Assembly (NCBI GenBank): GCA_963851385.1
Contig: CAWKPE010000003.1
Location: 1-64,000 of the forward strand
Reading direction: 5' to 3'
DNA: 64,000 nt
From: CAWEFA01 sp963851385
Lineage (GTDB): Bacteria; Bacteroidota; Bacteroidia; Bacteroidales; DTGW01
Shown here: piece by piece, positions 18,042 through 26,927 of the stretch
How positions within the stretch are numbered: the first letter of the stretch is position 1
Layout: every line of letters begins with the position of its first letter
Made by a program: the position numbers and the translations under genes
Notes under the pieces: model-generated
The model's database searches: none
Seen by the model: the letters and a program-made list of their open reading frames with translations, nothing else
What the model was told of the DNA's origin: nothing

Positions 18042-18791
18042 TTATTTTGTAGCTTTCACTATGTAATTTTTCACAAGATCTTTTTCATTTATTTCTTTTA
18101 TGAATTTGTCTTTTTGAAAATATACTGAGAACAAAACATTGTTAAACCCTGATTGTTCCAGCAATTCTTTTATTTCTTTTGGATTGTAATATTTTCTATC
18201 TGTTTCAATTTGAATTTCTTTTGAATTCTCCCTGTAAATCTGTATTCGGTGTTCAATATTGTTTTCAATCTGGCGTTTATCCCTCAAATTGATTTTTCTG
18301 TTGTTAATTTCGATATCATGCTCTATCAATTTATTTTCGGCATTATTATTTAAAATTGATTGCGGATAGAACAAATCAAAAAGAATAATGGCATCTTCAG
18401 CGAGAGAATTGTAAATATTCTTCAAAAAAGTTATCGGTTCTTTGATTAAATAATTAAATATATAAAAGGTCACAAGTGCTTTGTCAAACTGATCTTTATG
18501 TTTACCATTAGAAAAATCATGGTTGAGCAAAGTAAGTTGACCGGACATTTCAAATTCTCTAAATTTTCCCTTTGCTATTTCCAGCATTTCATCTGAAATA
18601 TCAACCCCAGTAATTTTGTAACCAGCGTCAAGAAAAGGTTTTAAAACACGTCCTGTGCCGCAACCTATCTCCAGAATTCTATCATGCTTATTACAAAAAG
18701 ACAAATAAAAATCTAAATCTTCAGCATACCTAGCTGTATACAAGTCGTAATATTCTGCGAATAACTTATAGGTATCTTTTGAGTTAATCAT
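18042..18791 (-). CDS. Class I SAM-dependent methyltransferase
   Basis: A 249-residue cytoplasmic enzyme. Motif I is ILEIGCGTGRVLKPFLDAGY (about 46-66), followed by the acidic ribose-binding strand ITGVDISDEMLEIAKGKF and motif III-like TLLNHDFSN. The opening YKLFAEYYDLYTARYAEDLD and a C-terminal sheet with YYNPKEIKELLEQSGF are typical of small-molecule methyltransferases. The substrate cannot be predicted. It stands alone, converging on the repressor and diverging from the broken SNF2 gene across a large palindrome. Confidence 0.82.
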   Translation of the reverse strand: MINSKDTYKLFAEYYDLYTARYAEDLDFYLSFCNKHDRILEIGCGTGRVLKPFLDAGYKITGVDISDEMLEIAKGKFREFEMSGQLTLLNHDFSNGKHKDQFDKALVTFYIFNYLIKEPITFLKNIYNSLAEDAIILFDLFYPQSILNNNAENKLIEHDIEINNRKINLRDKRQIENNIEHRIQIYRENSKEIQIETDRKYYNPKEIKELLEQSGFNNVLFSVYFQKDKFIKEINEKDLVKNYIVKATK

Positions 18792-18860
18792 AATAGTTAA
18801 AAAATCAATTCAATATTAGTTCAAAATAGTAATTCAAATTATACAATTAAAAAAATATTT

Positions 18861-18962
18861 TCACGCAAAGTTCACAAAGTGAAGAGAAGAACGCAAAGAT
18901 TTCTTTATATATAGTAGGTTCTTTGCGAGCTTTGTGAACTTTTCTTTGAGGTCTTTGCGTGA
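18861..18962. repeat. Three-tier intergenic palindrome (TCACGCAAAG...CTTTGCGTGA)
   Basis: Outer arms TCACGCAAAG (18861-18870) / CTTTGCGTGA (18953-18962); middle arms TTCACAAAG (18871-18879) / CTTTGTGAA (18930-18938); inner CGCAAAG (18892-18898) / CTTTGCG (18921-18927). The words are themselves variants of one CGCAAAG/CACAAAG unit. It lies between divergent genes. Confidence 0.65.
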
Positions 18963-19020
18963 TTTTTTTTAAACGTATAGTATTTTATTTCAAACTTAAT
19001 AAATTCTATAATTAAAAATA

Positions 19021-20485
19021 TTGCTCGTTTATACTGCTGGTAAAACAAGAAAATTTGTACTATTGCGCAAATGTTTTAATATGCCGGGTGAATTTATAAT
19101 TGTTGTTGCTTTGCATCGTAAACTAGGGAATTTGTTTTTGCCATACGTGATTGAGCGAAATTCCAAGCAGACATTTTTTCAACTAAATGAAATTATAAAT
19201 TCTGAAAATATTAACAAGCAACATGCTGCTCTTTCTGAACCGGAACATTTATTAGTAAAAATTACTTCAGAATATTCCGAAAAAAATATTCATAAAATAT
19301 TCAGTAAGAAAAAGAACCTGAAAGATTTTTTTGATAATCTTGATGATAGCCTTATTAATCAGCAAATAAGTCCTTATATAGAAAAAAGAATTTCCAAATG
19401 CTTCGAAATAATTGCCGAAAATAATATCCGGGTTTATAAAAAAGAAAAAAAATACCATGTAGTTCATGATGAAGAACGCATTATTGTTGTGAAGGATCGC
19501 GTACAACCTGTGTTTAATTTTATTAAAACTGATGCTGACTTTAAATACTTTCTCTCTATAAGATTAAAAGATTCTGACATTAAACTTTTCAACCAGCCTC
19601 ACATTTTTCTATCTCAAAAACCATGTGTAATTATTCTAAATAACCATCTTTATGGTGTCGAGAATATCGATTCCAAAAAGCTATTACCCTTTTTCTTAAA
19701 AGATTTGATAACCATACCTAAGGCTCACGAACGCGATTATCTTGATACTTTTGTAAAAAATGCTATTCTGAATTATTCTGTTAAAGCAACTGGTTTCGAT
19801 ATTGTCGAAGCTGACACTGGTCATAAGGCTGTACTTACCCTTGAACCGAATTTGAATAATGATCCGGTACTTTTTCTCAAATTTATTTATGGACCCGTGA
19901 GTTTTTTGTTCGACAGCGAAAAAGATACTTCAGTTATATTGAATGAAGAAAATGGCCGATATACTATATTATAAGTACTCACGCAATTTAGAATGGGAAT
20001 CTGAAATGTTTTCAAAATTGAAATCATTCAGTTTAGTTAATTCTTATGGTGCAACATTTCAAAAAGAAAAGTCTAATGATGAAGTTTCCTGGCAATTTTA
20101 TGAATTCGTGAATTGGCTCAACTTTAATATTGAAAATCTTCGCATTGCCGGATTCGAAGTTCAAAAAGCAAAAACTGAAAAAGATTATTACCTTGATTCT
20201 ATCGACCTTGATTTTAAAGTGGACGATTCCAATGATTGGTTTGATGTTAAAGCTACAGTTAAAATTGGTGAGTTCTTATTTCCATTCAGCCGTTTCAGAA
20301 AACATATAATTATGGGTATAAGGGAATTCACACTTCCTGATAACCAAATAGTCGTATTGCCATCAGAATGGTTTTCCCGTTATCATGAAATATTTATTTT
20401 TGGAAATGAAGAAAATGAACAGATTAAATTAAAAAAGCACCATTTCCGGATATTACAGGAAGCAATGGGAAGCAGATACAATTAG
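19021..20485 (+). pseudogene. SNF2-family helicase, N-terminal region (frame-broken)
   Basis: Two overlapping frames belong together. The first (19021-19974; likeliest start the Met at 19081, MPGEFIIVVALHRKLGNLFL) and the second (about 19955-20485, ILYYKYSRNLEWESEMFSKL ... WFDVKATVKIGEF) form the non-catalytic N-terminal half seen in Bacteroidota SNF2 helicases. The second frame ends at 20485, but a different frame continues (LNLQNKFDLSNKEEFIEPEN) into the helicase. Breaks lie near 19960 and 20475. Either real decay or local sequence errors; the coding content is otherwise well kept. Probable role of the intact family: ATP-driven remodelling or translocation on double-stranded DNA. Confidence 0.6.
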
Positions 20486-22025
20486 ATGTAATCTTGAATC
20501 TTCAAAATAAATTTGATTTGTCGAATAAAGAAGAATTCATTGAACCAGAAAATTTGCATGGCACATTACGTGAATATCAAAAAACAGGCTTGTACTGGAT
20601 GTATCAGTTATACCATCAATAATTTTGGTGGTTGTCTTGCTGATGATATGGGTCTGGGCAAAACTTTACAGACCATAGCATTGTTATTGTTAGTTAAAAA
20701 TGATGCCAACAGCATGGCTTCAATATCTGACATTTCAAATCAACCAGGCAATTGAATCTTTTCGATATTCCGGCCATTACGGAAATAAACCACTAAATAC
20801 TTCTCTAATAATAATGCCTGTTTCGCTTATCCATAATTGGGAAAACGAAATATTGAAGTTTGCTCCTTCATTAAAAGTTTATAAATTCTATGGCACCCAA
20901 CGTACCCGTAATTTCGATGATCTGCTTACTGTTGATATAGTACTCGCTTCATACGGCGTTGTGCGCAATGATATTGAAAGTCTGAGAAATCTTAATTTTA
21001 AATATATAATTCTTGATGAAAGTCAATTGATCAAAAATCCTGACTCGAAAATTTACAAAGCTATCATCCAGCTTCAATCGGAACACAAGCTGGTGCTTAC
21101 CGGTACTCCTATTGAAAATAGCCTTACTGACTTATGGGCACAACTCAATTTCCTGAATCATGATCTTTTGAAAAACCAGAATTATTTCCGGGAAGAATTC
21201 GTCGTCCCAATTGAAAAACATAATGATGAAGAGAAACAAAGGAAGCTGCAGATTATTATCAATCCTTTTATTCTGCGCAGGAAAAAAGAGGAAGTAGTTA
21301 AGGAATTACCTTCATTGACTGAACAAGTTCTATATTGCGACATGACTGAAGAGCAACAAAAGATTTATGAGACTGAAAAATCATCAATCCGCAACTTAAT
21401 CTATGAAAGTATAGATAATAAGGGATTTGAAAAATCGTCAATACTTATTCTGAAAGCTTTGAATAAACTTCGTTTGCTTGCCAATCATCCTGTTCTTACA
21501 GAACCTCAATATACTGCTGATTCAGGCAAATTCGATGAAATTATTCGTAGCATTGAAAATATTGTACTGGAAAAGCACAAAGTACTTATTTTTTCTTCTT
21601 ATGTAAAACATCTTAACTTGGTAGCTAATTATATCAAGCAACAAAATATAGATTTCACAATGCTTACCGGCGTGACAAAAAACAGGGAAAGTACAATTGC
21701 TACTTTTCAAAAAGAAGAGAATACAAGAGTATTTCTTATCAGCCTGAAAGCAGGAGGAACAGGACTAAATCTTACAGCGGCCGATTATGTATTTCTTCTG
21801 GATCCCTGGTGGAATCCTGCAGCTGAAAACCAGGCCATAAGCAGGGCACATCGCATTGGACAAGATAAGAAAGTTTTTGTATACCGTTTTATCAGTCGCG
21901 ATACAATTGAAGAAAAAATTCAAACTCTACAGCAAAGGAAATCAGCAATAGCAGATATTTTTATTAATAATAACAATCCTTTCAGGAGTTTTAAAAAAGA
22001 GGAAATAGAAGAATTGTTTAAGTAA
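20486..22025 (+). pseudogene. SNF2-family DNA-dependent ATPase/helicase, catalytic region (frame-broken)
   Basis: The catalytic half contains motif Q-like LHGTLREYQKTGLYWMYQLY (about 20553-20620), Walker A as GGCLADDMGLGKTLQTIALL after a frame change near 20622, then a further frame change at 20700-20757. The long final frame (to 22025) has NTSLIIMPVSLIHNWENEI, the Walker B box as ILDESQLIKN (DESQ rather than DEAH/DEAQ), LTGTPIENSLTDLWAQLNF, and the second RecA lobe with LISLKAGGTGLNLTAADYVF and NQAISRAHRIGQDKKVFVYR. All SNF2 motifs are intact once the frames are joined, giving roughly 950-1000 residues in total with the upstream half. Confidence 0.75.
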
Positions 22026-22380
22026 GTTGCAAGAACCAAGAACCAAGAATCAAGATGCAGGATGCAGGATATTGGATATTTGAGACAAAGTTTTTGAATT
22101 AGACATTTTTGCATTAAAAAATTTCTTTGTGCACCTTTGTGATATACTTTGAGTTCCTTTGTGGTTTATCTTAAAATAATTACCATTAAGAACAATAAGG
22201 TTTTTTATGAATTATTAAGAAAATAAAAACAAGCGTTATGTGCTACTTAGTTAAATTTATTCTTTTTTTATCAAATGCTTAATTGACTAATTACTGATTA
22301 CTGATTACTAATTACTCATTACTGATTAGCAAAACCCAAAGCCCAACACCTAAAGCCTAATTTCTAATTTCGATTAACTA
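22026..22380. repeat. 355-bp non-coding stretch of word repeats
   Basis: No gene seen. It starts with caagaaccaagaaccaagaa and atgcaggatgcaggatattgg (22028-22072). CTTTGTG words follow (about 22125-22165). From 22281 come ctaattactgattactgatt and aaaacccaaagcccaacacc. The last block ends 10 bp before the next start codon, as in the nhaD and repressor leaders. Confidence 0.55.
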
Positions 22381-22390
22381 TAAAAATATT

Positions 22391-23185
22391 ATGAGATACC
22401 TTGTTCTGTTTTCACTCTTTTTCGCGTGTTCATCTTTTTCAGGTGATTTAACTGTAAACTTTATAGATGTTGGAAAAGGCGATTGCATTTTAATTCAAAC
22501 TCCGAATAACAAAAATATTCTTATCGATGGCGGTCTGCCTATTGCCGGCGATGAAGTCGTTAAATACATAAAAGATCGAAAAATTTCAAAGATTGATATG
22601 ATGATACTTACCCATCCACATATTGATCATTGCGGGGGTTTGTTTGATGTAATTGCTAATTTTAAAGTGGACAAATTTTATATGCCTGTAAATAATTGCG
22701 ATTTAAAAAACTGCGATGAAGTAATCAATTTATCCCAGTCCAAAGGCATACCTTTAAAATATATCATGGCTGAGGACAACATATTTGTTGATCGCGCCCT
22801 GCAAATCGATATTTTTGCACCTAACAATGAATATTATAAAGATTGCAATAATTCATCCATTGTTTTAAAACTTACTTATAACAAAGTTTCATTTTTATTA
22901 ACCGGAGATGCAGTTTGGATTTCACAAGAGGAAATGGTAGCTAAAAACTTTAATTTAAAAGCCGATGTACTGAAAGTGCCGCATCACGGAGAAGATGAAC
23001 TTTATAAGAAGTTTCTGAAAAAAGTATCCCCGAAATATGCAGTTATCTCAAGTGGTGACACTTTGTTATGCACATACACACTAAAAGAGTTAAGGAAAAA
23101 AAATATTTCTGTTTTTACCACAATTTCAAATTCGATTGTTTTCACAAGCAACGGAAAAACTTTAAATGTCAAAACAATTCATTGA
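22391..23185 (+). CDS. ComEC/Rec2-like MBL-fold hydrolase, exported
   Basis: A 264-residue metallo-beta-lactamase-fold protein of the ComEC C-terminal type. It begins with a hydrophobic export signal (MRYLVLFSLFFACSSFSG, possibly a lipoprotein with Cys13). Then come VNFIDVGKGDCILIQTPN, the metal-binding HxHxDH set in LTHPHIDHCGG, LLTGDAVW and VPHHGE. In ComEC this domain is joined to a DNA channel and degrades the non-transforming strand; here it stands alone. A free-standing periplasmic nuclease or other phosphodiesterase is plausible, but the substrate is unknown. All metal ligands appear to be kept. Confidence 0.85.
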   Translation: MRYLVLFSLFFACSSFSGDLTVNFIDVGKGDCILIQTPNNKNILIDGGLPIAGDEVVKYIKDRKISKIDMMILTHPHIDHCGGLFDVIANFKVDKFYMPVNNCDLKNCDEVINLSQSKGIPLKYIMAEDNIFVDRALQIDIFAPNNEYYKDCNNSSIVLKLTYNKVSFLLTGDAVWISQEEMVAKNFNLKADVLKVPHHGEDELYKKFLKKVSPKYAVISSGDTLLCTYTLKELRKKNISVFTTISNSIVFTSNGKTLNVKTIH

Positions 23186-23411
23186 AAATAACTTAGAAAA
23201 TAAATTCATCAGCAATCGAGAAACACTGAGATTTCAAAGTATTCATTTTGATGAAACATTAAAACACACAGCACTACCGAATGACAAGAATCATTTTAAA
23301 AGCCAATTAATTTAACAACTTCTATAAGTTGTAATCCAGCAATTGTACTACCTTTAATTATTGATTTAACAATTAAAATAACCTTTTAACCTTTTATACA
23401 ATAAATGTTAT

Positions 23412-25679
23412 ATGAAAAAAATCTACTGCATTTTAAAAAGAGTATTAAAAAATATTCCCCGCATATATTTTATTCTAATTGGACTGGTTTCAGTTATATG
23501 GTTTTTAATACGTGTGATTCCTAAACCATCACGAGCAACTTATCCATGTCAAAGAATTGCTTTTCCTATTGCCTCAGGCTTTATTATCTGGATGTCTGTA
23601 AATGTACTTTCATATATTGGACTTAAGAGACTTATTGCCAATTTCAGTAAAAAAGGGAAACTTATTACATTATCTGTGATTATTCCTGCTGCTTTATTTT
23701 ATGTAATCTGGCTTTCATGGTATCCAGTAAACAATATTATCGCATCTACTTTAGCCACATATGTGCCAGTTACGAACGAAGTTTTTCAGCCAATCGATTC
23801 GGTAAATTCACCAGTTGGTACTGCAAGAGGTATTTTTCCGGGAAGAGTTGTTTGGATTCATGACAAATATGCTGCTAAATGGAATGGTTCCTCTGGTCAT
23901 TGGTGGGATGACAACAGTACCGATCAGGCTGTGGTTTCTGATATGCTTTCACACTCGTTACAACAAATTACAGGTAAAGATAATGATGTGGCTGCTTGGG
24001 ATACTTTGTTCAAATTCTTTAATTCCAAACATGGAAAAGGCTCAGTTGGATATCAGGCCGGAGAAAAAATAGCTATTAAATTAAGTCTTGTACAATCTTT
24101 AGTTCCCTCCAGTGATGGAGGAAACAATAATTTTTCACCACCACAAACTGTTTTGGCATTGCTGCGGCAATTGGTATATAATGCCGGTGTAAGTAATGGA
24201 AACATTACGTTTTACGATGCAACCCGAAGCATTCCCAAATCGGTTTCTGACAGGTGCAAAGAAGAATTTCCCGATGTCCATTTTATGGGTTATGTCAGTG
24301 GACACAACCAGGAACAATATGTTAGAGATACAACTATCATTCACTGGTCACAAAATCTTACCGAAGAAATTAACGGCGGTCATGCTGCATATCTTCCAAC
24401 AACAGTTACCCAGGCTCACTATATTATAAACCTGGCGCAATTTAAAGGGCATCGTTACGTAGGTGTAACAGGTTGCGCCAAAAATAATTTTGGTTCAATG
24501 ACTGTCGATATCGCTTCAGATGCCATACCACATTCAGTTGGTGTACATGTTTATGTTACGGTACATAACTTTATTTTACCTAGTTCTGCAGAATGGAGTT
24601 TCCAAAAACGACCCATGGGCAGCTATAATGCACTTGTGGATTTAATGGGACACAGGGACCTTGGTGAAAAAACTTTGTTATTTATGGTTGACGGTTTATA
24701 CGGAGTGCCTTATGAAAATTCAGAAATTAACAATACCTGTAAATGGCTTCAGTCACCCTTCAACAATGATTGGACATCAAGTATTTTTGTTTCACTGGAC
24801 GATGTTGCACTCGAAAGTGTTCTGATAGATTTTTTCAGATATGAACAGGAAATAAATACAAATATAACCCAGCCTGCGTTTGTTGTTGATTCTATAGCCG
24901 GTGTGTATTATACCAATACCAATGTTGTTTTTGGTAATATTGATAATTATCTTCATGAAGCAGCTCAGGCATATGCCCCTCCTTCAGGAACAAAATATGC
25001 CCCTAACGGAGATGGAGTAAGACTAACCAGCCTGGGCGTACATGAGCACTGGAACGATCCCATTCATAAACAATATACAAGGAACCTGGGTACAGGAAGC
25101 GGGATTGAATTAGACTCGGTATCTCCTACCCTTGTGCCTCCTGCTTTACTCATTGCAACAGAAGACAATGGAGACCCTGTTTCTCTTTCCTGGTCTAACG
25201 AAAGTATTACCACAGGTAATATAGTTGTATATAAATCAATTGGTGTAAATACCAATTTTAAACCAATTGCAACATTGAATGGCGATGCAATAGATTATAC
25301 AGATAATTCCACAACAGGTGGTCAGATTTGCTATTACCGTTTAAAACGAGTTACAGCAACCGAATATTCTCCTTTCAGCAATGAATCCGAAATCACATCA
25401 ACAGTTGGAATAAATGATGAATTAGCAAATAACGCCTTTATTATTTATCCTGTTCCTGCACATAATTTCATTAACATAAAGATAAATGATCCTCATACCG
25501 GTACTGCTGAATTAGTCATTTCCGATATGTCGGGAAGGGTAGTTAAAACTTATAGCATTAATAAATATGTTTACAGTTTGCAACAATCAATTAATATAGA
25601 AGGACTGCACGGAGGTCTGTATAATATTAAATTTACCTTGGGAAATAATAGATTTGATAAAATCATCCTGGTTCGATAG
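23412..25679 (+). CDS. DUF362-domain protein with three N-terminal membrane segments and a T9SS sorting domain
   Basis: A 755-residue protein. Hydrophobic segments lie at about 17-36, 49-70 and 83-103, with a YPCQR motif (44-48) between the first two. A long central part (about 130-540) resembles DUF362 proteins (KIAIKLSLVQSL, YVGVTGCAKNNFGSMT, LLFMVDGLYGV). A fibronectin-like stretch follows (about 570-660), and the last ~85 residues are a type A T9SS sorting domain: IIYPVPAHNFINIKI, VISDMSGRVVKTYSI, GLYNIKF, ending KIILVR. Sorting domains normally follow a cleavable signal peptide, so the three membrane segments are odd. Function unknown. A direct neighbour relationship with the MBL gene is not evident (226 bp gap). 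Confidence 0.82.
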   Translation: MKKIYCILKRVLKNIPRIYFILIGLVSVIWFLIRVIPKPSRATYPCQRIAFPIASGFIIWMSVNVLSYIGLKRLIANFSKKGKLITLSVIIPAALFYVIWLSWYPVNNIIASTLATYVPVTNEVFQPIDSVNSPVGTARGIFPGRVVWIHDKYAAKWNGSSGHWWDDNSTDQAVVSDMLSHSLQQITGKDNDVAAWDTLFKFFNSKHGKGSVGYQAGEKIAIKLSLVQSLVPSSDGGNNNFSPPQTVLALLRQLVYNAGVSNGNITFYDATRSIPKSVSDRCKEEFPDVHFMGYVSGHNQEQYVRDTTIIHWSQNLTEEINGGHAAYLPTTVTQAHYIINLAQFKGHRYVGVTGCAKNNFGSMTVDIASDAIPHSVGVHVYVTVHNFILPSSAEWSFQKRPMGSYNALVDLMGHRDLGEKTLLFMVDGLYGVPYENSEINNTCKWLQSPFNNDWTSSIFVSLDDVALESVLIDFFRYEQEINTNITQPAFVVDSIAGVYYTNTNVVFGNIDNYLHEAAQAYAPPSGTKYAPNGDGVRLTSLGVHEHWNDPIHKQYTRNLGTGSGIELDSVSPTLVPPALLIATEDNGDPVSLSWSNESITTGNIVVYKSIGVNTNFKPIATLNGDAIDYTDNSTTGGQICYYRLKRVTATEYSPFSNESEITSTVGINDELANNAFIIYPVPAHNFINIKINDPHTGTAELVISDMSGRVVKTYSINKYVYSLQQSINIEGLHGGLYNIKFTLGNNRFDKIILVR

Positions 25680-25930
25680 CTAATTTATTTTAGTTCCTGG
25701 AAAAGTATACGGACAAAAGTCACTCATAAAGTCACCTTTATAACCCAATTCTTAAGTTGGCAGATTGGGTTAGTTAAAACCAAGTTTTAGTTTGGTTTTA
25801 GTTCTGTATAATTAATCAACTGAAAGGCATCATGGCATTTTGGGAATTCAATTCTTTTAAATACATTAGCAGCATGCTAAGCTATTTAAGACTATAGCAA
25901 TTTAATATTGTTATTAAAAATCATAAACAT

Positions 25931-26761
25931 ATGTTTGAATACTTCAAAAAATCCTGGGCGAGAAAAAAAGCAAGAAGAATAACACGAGAATATCCTGCAG
26001 AAGTTGTATCATTTGAATTACCGGTTGAAGGTAAAGTCGAATTTGCAAATTGGAAAAATCCGTTGGTTTGGGAGAGAATTATCAACCAGGAAATGATGGA
26101 CTTTTATGGGAAGTTTATTAAAAAAGATAGCTTTGTTATTGACATTGGAGCAAATATTGGAGATACCACAGTTCCAATGGCTTTGGTGGCGGGAAATACC
26201 GGATTGACATTAGCTTTTGAACCAAATCCACTTATTTTTAAAATTCTACAAGTTAACTCTAAACTCAATAAAGAAAAGACAAATATTATTCCTTTACCAT
26301 TTGCCATAGCCGATTCAGAAGAAGAATTCTTTTATATATCATCTGAAGCTTCGTTCAGTAATGGAGGTATTTCAAAAGAAATTTCAAAAAAACATGGAAA
26401 ATTTGTTTATAAAGAAAAAGTCAAAGCCATAATGCTGGAGGATTATCTTAAAAAGAATTACAGCGAATGGCTTTCAAAACTTTCGTTTATAAAAATCGAT
26501 ACTGAAGGTTATGATAAAGAGATAATAAAAACAATCTCAAATCTTATAAAAACATTTAAACCGGTTATCGTAGCCGAGTGCTTTGGTCCAAATTCAAATG
26601 AGGAAAAAATTGAACTCTATGAAATACTTGATAAAATGGGATATGAAATATACTATTTTTATGATTTCGATAAAAGAGCTGAAGTAGCAAAAATAAATAG
26701 CAGTCAGGAAATGATAAAAAGAAAATCTACTTTTAATTTATATGCTATTCCAAAATTATAA
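25931..26761 (+). CDS. FkbM-family SAM-dependent methyltransferase
   Basis: A 276-residue protein. The SAM site is DSFVIDIGANIGDTTVPMAL (about 62-81), then LAFEPNPLIFKILQVNSKLN, and near the C-terminus FIKIDTEGYDKEIIK, which is diagnostic for the FkbM family. Members O-methylate sugars, lipids or natural products; many lie in surface-glycan loci. Here the neighbours are a DUF362 protein and, convergently, a GH3 glucosidase, so the substrate is open. Its stop codon lies inside a 10-bp direct repeat flanking a miniature insertion-like element. Confidence 0.88.
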   Translation: MFEYFKKSWARKKARRITREYPAEVVSFELPVEGKVEFANWKNPLVWERIINQEMMDFYGKFIKKDSFVIDIGANIGDTTVPMALVAGNTGLTLAFEPNPLIFKILQVNSKLNKEKTNIIPLPFAIADSEEEFFYISSEASFSNGGISKEISKKHGKFVYKEKVKAIMLEDYLKKNYSEWLSKLSFIKIDTEGYDKEIIKTISNLIKTFKPVIVAECFGPNSNEEKIELYEILDKMGYEIYYFYDFDKRAEVAKINSSQEMIKRKSTFNLYAIPKL

Positions 26762-26927
26762 TATTATGTATATCCGTATTAATGACTATTGAAGAAGTGC
26801 AAAATGTCATTCCGAGCGGAGTCGAGGAATGAACTAGTAAGAAACATGCTTCGACTTCGCTCAGCATGACAAAATACGCAAATAGAAAGTTCGTAGTTAT
26901 TTATGCGGACACTCATTTTATAATATT
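26756..26927. mobile_element. Miniature palindromic insertion-like element with 10-bp flanking repeats
   Basis: Direct repeats TTATAATATT (26756-26765 and 26918-26927) flank a unit starting ATGTATATCCG and ending CGGACACTCAT. The inverted ends TCCGTATTAATGACTAT (26773-26789) and GTAGTTATTTATGCGGA (26893-26909) match at 13 of 17 positions. Inside is a second palindrome, TGTCATTCCGAGCGGAGTCG against CGACTTCGCTCAGCATGACA. No coding capacity. It fills the gap between the convergent FkbM and GH3 genes. The direct repeat is AT-rich, so chance cannot be excluded. Confidence 0.5.

Noticed and set aside
13081..22380. CRISPR array in the repeat-rich gaps
   Set aside because: The repeats are short, degenerate and without uniform spacers; no cas genes are present.
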